From assembly GCA_934045075.1 (NCBI GenBank), contig OW203738.1:9718868-9782867 (forward strand): 64,000 nucleotides of DNA. The letters run 5' to 3'. Under the pieces are notes generated by a model. The model ran no database searches. It saw only the letters and a list, made by a program, of their open reading frames with translations, and was not told where the DNA came from. Source of the stretch: Yponomeuta sedellus (Eukaryota > Arthropoda > Insecta > Lepidoptera > Yponomeutidae). Below, piece by piece: positions 26,071-35,883 of this stretch; within the stretch, counting starts at the first letter, position 1; the number at the start of each line of letters is the position of its first letter. The translations under genes and the position numbers were made by a program.

Positions 26071-26245
26071 GAAGAAAAACGTCGTGAAGAAACCTGAGTG
26101 TCTGAGGTGCTCAAATACCTATGCGCTTGAAATTGCCAATCCACGGTGGGCACGCTTGAAAATAAGCCCATAAGCTCTCTTTCTCTCTCTCTCTCTCTCA
26201 GTGAAGGCCTGTGCCCGGCAATGGGACGTTCATCGGCTACATAAA
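26071..26245 (+). mobile_element. SINE 3' body copy
   Basis: The blocks CGTCGTGAAGAAACCTGAG, GTCTGAGGTGCTCAAATACC, TTGCCAATCCACGGTGGGC and CCTGTGCCCGGCAATGGGA match 20281-20440. A CT microsatellite has expanded in its middle (26172-26198). Confidence 0.6.
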
Positions 26246-26314
26246 AAGGGGTTCCACGAGGTATAGTCATATTTTTTTGCAAACGATCAACCGCTCAACA
26301 ATCCTCCACAAACC

Positions 26315-26402
26315 CGGACTTGGCCCCCGTGGTGGAGTATGGCCTAACCTTCCTGCGATGCAGGAAGAGTGCCCCAGCGGTGGGGGCATACAAGGGTTGA
26401 TA
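26315..26402 (-). mobile_element. SINE fragment (GCACGRGTCTC family)
   Basis: On the minus strand it reads TGCCCCCACCGCTGGGGCAC, then GCAGGAAGGTTAGGCCATAC and CCACCACGGGGGCCAAGTCC, matching the other four copies. Confidence 0.5.
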
Positions 26403-26665
26403 TCGAATATCGATCAACCGCTTAATCATGTTAATTGTGATTTTTAGGACACATGGCGGCGAACCTGAGGCTAAACACCTAGGAGTAGATGAACAGACAA
26501 AAATGGGCACAAACTCGCGATCCTAAGGTTCCCGATCGCGAGTCCTAGGAACCACTATTAAAATCATAAAATATGACACTTTACAAAATGTTTATTAAAA
26601 AAGTTTTTTTTTTATTGGTGGCCCTTTATTGGACCCCATAAAGCCCCTTAAATAACTATCAATTT

Positions 26666-26751
26666 GTACAGTCAGCAGCAAGTCAACCATTACATTTTTG
26701 TTAACTGATTAGAGTGCACGTAGGTAAAGGTCTATGTGCTGTCGACTGTAC
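26666..26751. mobile_element. Short MITE-like repeat, copy 2 of 3
   Basis: The ends GTACAGTCAGCAGCAAGTC and (reversed) GTACAGTCGACAGCACATAG form terminal inverted repeats of about 15 bp. This is the clearest of the three copies (others 984-1068, 34482-34572). Confidence 0.55.
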
Positions 26752-27446
26752 TTTCTTACGAGTTTGTTTTATGATGCGTGCGCAAAATTATTCTAGGTAG
26801 GTACAACCAAACAAATGCCTGGGTATTATTTAGGTGACTTTATAGTCGTAGAGGCGATTCGAGCTATTCATCAGTCTATAAAATGTCAACAGCGGTTACT
26901 TGTTTATTGGATTTAACCCACTATTTACGCATATTTTTACTAAGTACGTACGCACAAAAACAAGACTCCAAGGACAGTGACTAAGGTTTCCTACGTAGAT
27001 CAGTTGTATAAGTAAATTCAAATGTAATTTATGTATTTATCACGTTTATGTTTTTACCAAATTTATTGTGAAATTTATGTATTTACCAAATTACTAAACC
27101 ACTAAATGTTACCTCTATTATTATAGTTAAACAAAGTCACAAAACCGTCCAAACCAAACACATGCGTTCCATATTTACTAACTAACTAACGTCAATAAGA
27201 CGTCGATAAATTTATTTTGGTCGATGAATCTCCTATACCTACCAGACAACGTTCTAGGTAGACCGACGTAGTTCTGGTATTTTGGGTCGAATTAGGTCTC
27301 TATTCGTCCACGCGGACGGTACAAATAATTTATTGTCCCTTTGATAACAGTTTGGCTTAACAAAGATAGGTGGAACACAGGTACATTAGTTTGATAAGAG
27401 TGCACTGATAGTACAGACGCGTAAAGTTAACGTCTGTGTTTTTCCG

Positions 27447-27492
27447 ATGGAAATGTATATTTTGCTCTTTGTGCTCGCGCTCCCGCACTATG
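27447..27492 (+). CDS. Ly6 gene exon 1 (start and signal peptide)
   Basis: Fifteen codons plus one base, ending at CACTATG before the donor GTAAGT. The ATG at 27447 is chosen because the next eleven residues form a strong hydrophobic core; a second in-frame ATG two codons later would give nearly the same signal. The gene is preceded by an untranslated leader of unknown length. Confidence 0.8.
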
Positions 27493-30400
27493 GTAAGTTG
27501 ATAATTAAAACTAGTTTAATAAATTCAATCCTACTTAATCCGGTTACGTCTATAAACGCACAGTGACTAAATACAACTTCTCAAACATAAAACGTACGCT
27601 GCTTAAGTATTGATGTATCAAAAAATCTAACGCCATGAATGACGCCCCCGCGTCCTAACCACAATTGGATACCGACTCATCTTGCAACGACTTCTGTATA
27701 AATATTTATTTGTTACTCTGTTGACAATCGTATTTACATTGTCAAGCGCACCTAGGATGACGAAACCGATGTACCCAGCCATACGCGTGGGCATCTTTTA
27801 ATATTAATGTCGGCGCTCGAGGAAATGGGTCAATTCTTCACCGGCGGCGCTGCATTAGCCTTATCTTATCTCTTATTATTTGATAACACGGAATCAGCTG
27901 CGGTTTAATTGGAGGCCTTTTTAGGCTGGGTATTAATGTGGTCAATTGAAAATGAGAAAGATGGACTTGAGTTGAATCTTAGTGATTCCGTCACATACAT
28001 CAGCCCACTGAGGGATTAAATTCCGACCTATGCATTGTTCTGTGGTTTAATCCACAATCGTGGTTCTACAATGCCCTAGTCTCATACATAGACTTATCCA
28101 GTTTCGAAACCAGTGGAAAAGCACTGCCCACCTGCAATTGAGTAAGCTAAACTTAGTAGATGCGAATTTAGAATAGTAGGTGGGCAATTTCAATAAGATA
28201 TAGCAAGAATATGGATGCGGTACGCTGGCCACCAATGCAATCAAAACATAATAAGTTTCAACAAAACCGCGAAGAAAAAAGGGTAACGTGCAAATGTTCC
28301 TATTGCATTGCACAGATTAGTTTCGGTGTCGCAACTATCATCGCAACCGTACGCAAAATAGCCGGAGATACGATTTCAATAACTGGACGAGATGCACGCA
28401 ACAAGGCGTGAGCAATTATGTCAGACGCCTATCATAGGCCGCTTTCTATCGACGAGGTTGCTTCCCAAATGCTAACTGAACAAATCGCAAAAGCTCGAGC
28501 GGGACGGCGTACATCAAGAAAGTATAAAAAACATTCGATATTTCAAAAACAAGTTGAAGTTAGCATAAAATGTAGAACCGAAAGTTACCGAAAAGTCATA
28601 TCATTTTAGCTTCATTTATTTAGGCACCGTTTTTATCATGTTTTCGAGACATGTTTACACTTAGCCATTGAACAGCGTAAAAGGGTAACACGGTCATCAA
28701 GAGCAAAGCATAGTTGTGCAAGACAAGCTCATTAATAATTGTGGTAACCAGAAGGCAGTGCTTCATCAAGAACCGACCATCGGCGCCGGCGTCCGTCGAG
28801 GCTATCGCTTTACGCATCACTGGCCCGCAGACCGCGCGGTCTAGCAAAGTATATGACACGCCTCATTATGGACATGTTTTCTAGTACATCTGAGCCAACA
28901 CTCCACAGGGAGCAAAGTAAACCTTATTGCGAGGAGATACGGTAGAGTGGGCATTTCTGTGGTTACGGTATTCGATGACAAGCCTTGATGACACTTTCTT
29001 ACGGGGCTGGAGAGGGAGGGAATTCGCTTAACACGAGACATGTGATTATTCTAATGAGATGACGATGCTAATCTTGGACCTTAAATAGCTCTATACCTGA
29101 CGACACATGCGTGTAGTTTTCAAATTGAAAGTGCACGCAAACTCAAGTACCTATATCATCTTGTTAAGCAACTTATTTATTCAGTGCAGTCTCTACTTTG
29201 AAAGAAAGCTACTTAAATTGCCTAGTATTTACCATTTGCACGCAACGTACGGTCAAGGGATCGCGGACCGACAGAGAGTGGATTCCCGCTGTTTTCATTA
29301 TAATTACGTGTTTGGCTTCGATGCGAATCAACATGGCTGAGGAAAATGGCGCGAAACGTGGGGAAAATTACTTATGATTGCGTGTAGTTAAAACAAATGA
29401 CCAGCCAGTCTCAATTAAGTTTTCTTCTTGCATACTACCTTTTCAGCCAGTAGTAAGGTTTTTTTCTTTTTTCTGTGTTCAGAAGTAAAAAAGTCTTTTC
29501 TTTTTTAGCGGCCAGTGAAAACTGCTACGTACAACGTTGCCTAGGGTGCCGGCAAGAAGACACTGCATATCCGGGATCCACAGCAGAATGCCACCCCTCA
29601 AACTGGGTCTCGGCCGAATGGGTGCACAACTTGGGCCACGCTCCAGGGACCGCTTCTAGGGTGCCAATCGAGTACCGTTGTTTGAAAATGGTAGCTACAC
29701 CTGATAACAAGTCATGTAAGTATTGTTCACAATGACAAGGTGTAAGCTTTTTGTTGTGAATTGTTAGAAAACCGGAACGATATTTCAGGAATATACAAGT
29801 ATAAATGTATCCTTATTAATAGTGACATTATTTTTTTTAAGGTTCCGTACCCACTGGTGTTTGCCAAACGGGAATCTATTAATGTGCCTACGACGTCTGT
29901 CTGTCTGTAATGGGTAATAAAATGGGATAGTAGTTCGATGAAATTTTCACAGAATATGTTTTATTATGGCGGCAAGGCCGTTTTTCTTTTTACGATAGGT
30001 ATCTTTAAAATGGTGATACATACAAATTTAAAACTTGGTGTGATTATAGAGCATTTTCTAATTTATAACAACAAATAATAAAAACCGGCCAAATGTAAGT
30101 TGAATTCTCGCTAAAGGTACCAAACCGAATGAAAGAAAACAGTTTGCTAAGTGAAATGTGTGTTTATGCATCATCGGCGTGTGAGTCCGACTCGCAATCC
30201 GACACAAAATGAAAAATTGAACCATTATAGGATCACTTTGTTGTTGGAAATATCGAGTTGAATTAAACCTGTACGGTTTACAGTCCCTTGAAGAAGTGAA
30301 AAAATCTAATTTCTAAGTTAATGTAAAAAACTATTACGGCCGTTTACGTCACAAAATACGTACCTACCTATATTACGACACTCAAGCGAATCAAAATTCA

Positions 30401-31154
30401 TTAGGTACGTCCCGTTGACCTAGATCTATGAAATTTTGCAAGAAGAAATTCTACAAATACGGAAATAAATCTGAATAGTATACATTTCTAATTAAATTAT
30501 AAAAAAATGTTTTTTTAAGTTTTGGGAAAACCGCGAGTCTCGATTCCTAAACTATTTATCATATGTAAGTTAACCTACCTATAAATTTGCACGGAACCCT
30601 CGGCGCACGAATCCAACTCCCGATTGACCGTTTTCTTAATGATTTGCATTTTTAATAAATAATAATATTCATGGAAATATTACACAGATCTCGTTAGCCC
30701 TATACTAAGTACAACTAAATGACTTGTGCTATATGTGCTAACTCGACGATAGATTTAATACAATAAATACATAGATAACGTTCAAGACCCGAGACAAACT
30801 GGAAAAGTTCGTTTCCCAGTTTGACCCGGCCGGGGATCGAACCCGAGACCTTCGGTTTTACAGTCAGCGTGCCAAACCGCTGCGCCACCGAGGTCGTCGC
30901 ATATTACTCTGACCCCCGTCTCTTATTGTTTTCCAGTTGGCAACACAGTGGACGTCCTACGGGGTTGCGTCCCAAAAGCCCAAGTTGACTCGGTTTGCTT
31001 GGCACTAGTCGCCGTAGAAAGGGCGCGGGGCCACAGCGACGCCCGTTGCTTCGTCTGTCGAGGCAATAACTGTAATACTGCGTGGTCTATAGAAGCAAAA
31101 CCCTTGACACTCGTGTATAGTATACTGATCGCTTCGTACTATGTCCTGAGGTGA
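27447..31154 (+). CDS. Ly6/three-finger protein, probably GPI-anchored (3 exons)
   Basis: Three exons, 27447-27492, 29509-29715 and 30937-31154, join with matching phases and GT-AG ends to give 156 residues. The first 18 or so form a signal peptide (MEMYILLFVLALPHY plus AAS). Ten cysteines follow at 21, 26, 29, 43, 73, 95, 105, 122, 125 and 130, enough for five disulfides. The C-terminal CFVCRGNNCN is the hallmark Cys-Asn end of Ly6/uPAR domains. Residues 140-155 are hydrophobic to the end with no cytoplasmic tail, as in GPI-anchored precursors. Insect members (Quiver/Sleepless, Boudin and relatives) act at the cell surface on channels, junctions or receptors; which one this resembles I cannot say. 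Finger one has unusual cysteine spacing (C-x4-C-x2-C). Fold and location are well supported; the partner is unknown. Confidence 0.85.
29509..29715 (+). CDS. Ly6 gene exon 2
   Basis: The acceptor TTTCTTTTTTAG has a good pyrimidine tract; the donor is GTAAGT. The exon is 207 bp, phase 1 in and phase 1 out. It supplies cysteines 1-5, two closely spaced tryptophans (NWVSAEW) and the YRCLK segment. Confidence 0.85.
30800..30900 (-). mobile_element. tRNA-like SINE head inside the Ly6 intron 2
   Basis: On the minus strand, about 30830-30895 reads GACCTCGGTGGCGCAGCGGT with B box GGTCTCGGGTTCGATCCCCG. It lies about 40 bp before exon 3. It resembles a pol III promoter head; no clear body is delimited. 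Confidence 0.6.
30937..31154 (+). CDS. Ly6 gene exon 3 (C-terminus)
   Basis: The acceptor is TTGTTTTCCAG. The exon supplies cysteines 6-10, the closing CNT motif and the hydrophobic GPI-signal tail ending YYVLR and TGA at 31152-31154. No canonical AATAAA is seen in the next 250 bp, so the polyadenylation site is not placed. Confidence 0.85.
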
Positions 31155-33080
31155 AGAAACGAGGCACAGTTTGTTTAAACAAGTTTTTAATACGTTATTT
31201 TCAATAACATTCTTCAACAATACCAAGGCAGTTAGCTGTCACAGTTTTTTAGCTCGTTTTAGTAGAATAGTTACACTTCTGGCCCTATAGACAAAGTGCA
31301 AGTGTTTCTGTTTCTTTCGGGCATACGAGTACAGTGTTATTTCGTATGAACTGCCTTCAAAGACGCGAATGTGGACGAGAGATTCGTCCAAAACTCCAAA
31401 AATACATCAAATGAAAAGGACATGTAGGTAAACTTAGAAGAAGAAGTCTTATACGGGATAGATTGCATTTCAAAGATCCAAAAGTGTTTATTTGCGGTCA
31501 GCACTAAAGAAAATAGAATCACTTGCAATTTTCTAGGCGCACAGGGGTCGAACAGTTAATTTTATACGTAAATATTACAAAAAATGTCATAGGTAGATAA
31601 AATTTTATACAAGTTTTAGTAGTTTTCCACAACCCTATTACGGAAAGGTATCTTTCTAGTATACCCGTTAATATTCCCTTAACGGGATCAGCGCATGATC
31701 ACAATGGGTTGGAACTTTGTCGATGTAAAGTCAGTAACCGAATACCGGGAGTCAATAATGACCTAAATTTGCATTTAAAGGAATCACAGCTAAAATTGTA
31801 CGACCACCGTTATCATACTTTATACCTGATTTATTGCACACATAAAAATCATACAAAAAACATAAAATTACAACATAAAAAAGTGGACATGGCGAGCTTA
31901 TTTCATTAGAAATCTCTTCCAACCAACCCTTGATGTGGTGATACGGACATTATAAACGAGGGGAGAGTGTACAATAATAATTGTTATATCATTATCATCA
32001 CCAACATGGGATACGTCCGTAATAATCCGTAGTCAATAAAATGTATTTTATTTGTATGAGAAATATTTTGTTGTGCATTATTGACTTCCTTTTTAATTCT
32101 CTTCGACAAGATTCCATCGCATACTGATCGTGCGCGGATATACCTCTAGAAGGCAATTACAGCTTTTTAAATCAATGACAACTTATTTATGCTCAATAAC
32201 AAGTTTAACGGGTGTTCTAAGCATAGACTACGAAAATAAATACGGTATCCAGGGTGTCACATAGGTAGTCATCGTATCTCCCCGAAAACAGGGTGCTCTA
32301 CGTTGATATCAACGAAACATTCACTATGATTTCGAAATCGTAAAAACATAACATATTTTAAACTACGCGATTAAGACCCGAAAATATTCTATCGTAAAAA
32401 CCTATCAGCTGTACCATAATAAGTTCAATACTAAAGACAATATACTTAAACAGAGGTCGCGGGTTCGATTCCCACTGGAGGCCGTACTTGATTTGTACAA
32501 AAGGCCTCTTTTTTTTGCATCTACTTAATGAGATGATTTATACAGCGTCCAGTGGTATCTTCACTCACACTAGATGGGTGAAGGGACAACTCCGATGCTG
32601 TAGTGCCTGGGACATGGTTTTTTATAGATGGTGTAGGCTTGCCCAGCACCTATACCACCCTGACAGCTTAGTCGGCCTAGCCCACAGGAAAGACTAGTGA
32701 ATACGTGCGGAGCCAACCAAGCCGCGGGTTTCCTCACGATGTTAGCATGTGGTATTGCGACTACCAATTCGCAAATGTACGTAACTTTGAAATTAAACAA
32801 AGTCATTGGTACATGCCCGCACTCGGGATCGAACCTGGGGCTCTCGCTTGCCAGTCTATGGTTCTACCCACTGGGCTACCACCGCTTAAAAAGGCCTCAG
32901 TCTGGGAGTATTTCCATGTTTGTTATGTCCTTGGCTGGTTACCATAGTACCAAGTTTGGGAACAGGACCAGTGATTGTGTTGTGTGCAATTTATTATTTA
33001 TTTATAGTAAAAGATGTACATATCGACCAGTAGAACACCCTGTTAGAATTCGGTTACACCTTGTAGAAATACTAAAATAT
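31155..33080. other. Non-coding, retroelement fragments
   Basis: A dispersed 3'-end repeat sits at 31822-31925. A tRNA-like B box (GGTCGCGGGTTCGATTCCC) occurs at about 32456-32475, and a tRNA-like SINE on the minus strand at about 32705-32890. No host exon is supported. Confidence 0.5.
32705..32890 (-). mobile_element. tRNA-derived SINE
   Basis: The minus-strand head at about 32815-32887 reads AGCGGTGGTAGCCCAGTGGG with B box GAGCCCCAGGTTCGATCCCG, followed by a body containing GTACATTTGCGAATTGGTAG and ATCGTGAGGAAACCCGCGG. The last block is shared with the other tRNA-headed SINEs here. Confidence 0.65.
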
Positions 33081-33092
33081 TTGACATTTTTT

Positions 33093-33322
33093 AAAAACCT
33101 ATTTAGAGGCTAAATAAACCCGCGACCTCTGGCTATACGTGCCAGCGCTCTTTCCAACTGAGCTCAGTCTCATTCTTAAATTAACTAAGCTCAGTTGGAA
33201 AGAGCGCTGGCAGGGATAGCCAGAGGTCGCGGGTTCGAATCCCGGCATGGGTGGAATTTTTGGCCTCTAAATAGGTTTTTAAAAAATTGTCCTTAGCACG
33301 GGTTAGTGCATTAAAAATAATA
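33093..33322 (+). mobile_element. Inverted tRNA-like element, copy 1
   Basis: A tRNA-like unit (AGCTCAGTTGGAAAGAGCGC, then GGTCGCGGGTTCGAATCCC) at 33188-33260 is followed by the family body (GCCTCTAAATAGGTTTTT) and tail (CCTTAGCACGGGTTAGTGCA, then TTAAAAATAATA). In front of it lies an inverted copy of the same tRNA-like and body sequence (33093-33164) lacking about 35 bp of the T-arm side. A possible but imperfect target duplication (ATATTTGACATTT and ATATTTCTCATTT) flanks it. Confidence 0.75.
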
Positions 33323-33461
33323 TTTCTCATTTCATAATGTTGTTAGTATATTATTTTGGAATGTACAAAAAGAGATTAGTTTAAGGCGTGGGGCACATAG
33401 TAAGGACGTGGGACGAGGGCGCGAAAAAGACGCGATAATTTCGCTAAGTAAATAGTTAACT

Positions 33462-33690
33462 ATACTATTTTTATTTTTAATGCACTAACCCGTGCTAAGG
33501 ACAAATTTAAAAACCTATTTAGAGGCTAAAAATTTCAACCATGCCGGGATTCGAACCCGCAACCTCTGGCTATCCGTGCCAGCGCTCTACCAATTGAGCG
33601 CTGAATTGGTAGAGCGCTGGCACGGATAGCCAGAGGTTGCGGGTTCGAATACCGGCATGGTTGAAATTTTTAGCCTCTAAATAGGTTTTT
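33462..33690 (-). mobile_element. Inverted tRNA-like element, copy 2 (perfect foldback)
   Basis: Two 87-bp arms (33509-33595 and 33604-33690) are inverted and nearly identical, separated by GAGCGCTG. Each arm contains a complete tRNA-like core, including GGTTGCGGGTTCGAAT. The tail (minus strand, ending TAAAAATAGTAT) lies at 33462-33508. A 12-bp direct repeat, AAATAGTTAACT, flanks the whole element (33450-33461 and 33691-33702). The insertion split an older inverted-repeat element whose right half continues to 33791. Confidence 0.85.
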
Positions 33691-33791
33691 AAATAGTTAA
33701 CTGTAGAGGCGTCTCTTCGAATCTCCCAGAAAAGAGCGTGACAGAACGTTCCTCAAGTATTTAGTTAGTGAAATTCTCAATTAAGAAACTG
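33691..33791. mobile_element. MITE-like element, right half (family of 37809)
   Basis: The sequence GTAGAGGCGTCTCTTCGAAT ... GAAAAGAGCGTGACAGAACG ... AAGTATTTAGTTAGTGAAAT matches 37809-37936. Its left end is at about 33436-33461, on the other side of the inserted tRNA-like foldback. Confidence 0.6.
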
Positions 33792-33984
33792 TTCATTATG
33801 CTCGCATTCTCGCCCCCGTCTTATCTGTCTGGGGTTTGTCCCATCGCTTCAGTACATTTTATATGACACTAAATGGAAAGGACGCCGACTCGTCCTACGC
33901 CTTTCCATGTGCGCCAAACATACCTAAATGATAATATTACAAAAAAACATATTGCGATATAAATTAATAAAAAGACTAGAAACA

Positions 33985-34132
33985 TTTAAAAACCTATTTA
34001 GAGGCTGAAAATTTCACCCATGCCGGGATTCGAACCCGCAACCTCTGGCTATCCGTGCTAGATTTTAGCCTCTAAATAGGTTTTTAAATTTGTCCTTAGC
34101 ACGGGTTAGTGCATTAAAAATAAAAATAGTAT
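33985..34132 (+). mobile_element. Inverted tRNA-like element, copy 3
   Basis: The inverted arm (33985-34060) keeps the full tRNA-like core, but the sense arm is cut to the body ATTTTAGCCTCTAAATAGG (34062-34087), followed by the family tail to TAAAAATAGTAT. A perfect 12-bp direct repeat AGACTAGAAACA flanks it (33973-33984 and 34133-34144). The deletion leaves a foldback of only about 26 bp. Confidence 0.8.
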
Positions 34133-34481
34133 AGACTAGAAACAGTAAACTAATAAATCTTTATCAAAATTTGAGAAGAGCTGCCCAATAGCGAAAATTT
34201 ACTGCAAAAGACACAGACTATTTTAAAATATTGCATATTCTTACATACTAGAGAATTGTTTACACGGTGAAATAATAAGAGAACAGTAAATGTACGATAC
34301 AATAATACTATTTACAACAGAACACACAGAAATAATACTATGTGATAACTTGATAAGCCAGAAATGGCCTCTGAGCAATGATATGGTAAATGATGTCTAT
34401 TCTATAGGTACTTGGTATAAAATTGTTTCTATAGGGTCTAACAAATATAAATAGGTAACGATATGTTCTGGGGTCAATTAA

Positions 34482-34572
34482 TACAGTCGGCAGCGCATCA
34501 ACGTTGCAAAATCGCCCGTAATGTAACTGAGTAGAGTGCACGGGCACGAGATTCATGGACTGTCTACTGTAC
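34482..34572. mobile_element. Short MITE-like repeat, copy 3 of 3
   Basis: It starts TACAGTCGGCAGCGC and ends TGTCTACTGTAC. The interior CGCCCGTAATGTAACTGAG matches the copy at 984-1068. Confidence 0.5.
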
Positions 34573-34869
34573 TTATATGTGACAAGGATCTCATTCTTAA
34601 ATTAATTCCGGAATCATTTACTCGAATTGCTCGTCTCTAACTGCAACCGACGACGCGAGCATCGTCTCTACTCCCCATGTTCTACGCGGAAGTGCGAAAC
34701 CTGTTCGGACTCATCCGGTAAAAATTCAAGAGGGTGATTCTGGAATTAAGTTAAGAATGTGTAGTACTTGCGCAAGTTTTAGTTCCAATAAGGATCTCGT
34801 TAATAAAATATTAGAGAAATCGACATTTTCGTTTTATTTGTCTTTATTTTTATTGTTTTGTATGTTAAT

Positions 34870-34925
34870 GGCTGAGTCGTTTTTCATTCATTCTCTTTCT
34901 ACAATGAATGAAAAACGGCCCAGCC
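34870..34925. repeat. 23-bp inverted repeat, 10-bp spacer
   Basis: The arms 34870-34892 and 34903-34925 (cores GTTTTTCATTCATT and AATGAATGAAAAAC) differ at two positions. Probably a small foldback; function unknown. Confidence 0.8.
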
Positions 34926-35732
34926 GTGATAGTGTTGTCGACTTTGCCGCATTATCAATTCATTATAGTAAGAAAAGTAGCGTTGACATAACAAAACAAT
35001 TGCGATGATAAAAAAATGGACGTGATATTCTACTAACATTATAAATGTTAAGTTTGTGATGATATTTGGATGTTTGTTACTCAACCACGCAATAACTTAA
35101 AACTTGGCGTACAGATAGACAAAGATCCGAATTGAGACATAGGATACTTTATATCCCGGTAAAATTATCTCACGGGAACGCCGTGGAATAATTTCATAAG
35201 TCAGATCCTTATCGCATTGTATTGACCGCAGAAAATATTGTAACCTATTTTTATTAGGCCTTATATAAAAGGCAGTCGGGTAAAAGACACCTTCCTTATT
35301 GCTTTCTATAAGATAGAACGAGATTCTTAACTCTTTAAACTAACGAGTATATAACGTACATTAATTGGTCAATCTTGACATGCCGATCGATTTTTTTGAA
35401 CCACTATTTATGTACTTTCTTTGCAAAGACTATCCTATAAAGGTATAATGTACCGTGTATTTACTTTGTCGAGTGCTTTTTAGATCTAAAAATATCACAT
35501 GTTGTTTCTTACAAACTACTTTCTTACCTATTTTATTTATAAGGTAAGTGTTAGAATATTATTCATTTTAACATTTTATTTCTAGCGCTTTTATAAGTCT
35601 CAATTCTGAAAATACAATTGTGCTTGAAAAAAAAAGTAAGAACTTTGTACTTTCAGATCAGGACTACTAAAGTATCGCACCCTAATCAGCGTTAAACTGG
35701 GGCCACTCGTAGGGTTTTATGCATTATTACGA

Positions 35733-35738
35733 TTTATT
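35733..35738 (-). terminator. Polyadenylation signal of the GalNAc-transferase gene
   Basis: AATAAA on the minus strand, about 146 bp after the stop codon. It is the first canonical hexamer downstream in the right orientation, so it is the likely poly(A) signal. Confidence 0.5.
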
Positions 35739-35883
35739 GCACGTTAACAGTTCGTTACGCTGGTTCTAGCGCAAATACTTAAAGAAGGTAATTGAAAAGC
35801 TATTTGTCGCTCTTTCACACAAGATGTACGGAAGCGAAAGGCAAAAGGTTGACGGATTATTTCTGTAATTAACCTTGCTATGT

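Larger units (their letters stand above)
25901..27446. other. Upstream region of the Ly6 gene with SINE and MITE copies
   Basis: A SINE 3' body lies at 26071-26245, a SINE at 26315-26402 and a short inverted-repeat element at 26666-26751. From 26752 to 27446 I see no repeat; this would include the promoter and 5' UTR of the three-finger gene, but I cannot identify a TATA box or an initiator with confidence. Confidence 0.5.
34145..35732. other. Region between repeats and the GalNAc-transferase 3' end
   Basis: It contains a short MITE-like copy (34482-34572) and a 23-bp inverted repeat (34870-34892 with 34903-34925, two mismatches). The open frame at 34757-35008 overlaps that inverted repeat and shows no motif, so I do not call it a gene. 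Confidence 0.5.

Noticed and set aside
28211..28609. Two consecutive small plus-strand frames in the Ly6 intron 1
   Set aside because: They are separated by a stop and show no recognisable domain; a remnant of something is possible, but I cannot support a gene.
32697..33113. 138-codon plus-strand frame
   Set aside because: It runs through the antisense of a tRNA-like SINE and into the tRNA-like foldback.
33188..33260. Functional tRNA gene
   Set aside because: The core folds like a tRNA, but there is no T at position 33, the acceptor and T stems carry mismatches, and it is embedded in a repeated element with body and tail.
34757..35008. 83-codon frame with a hydrophobic stretch
   Set aside because: It overlaps a 23-bp inverted repeat and has no other coding evidence.
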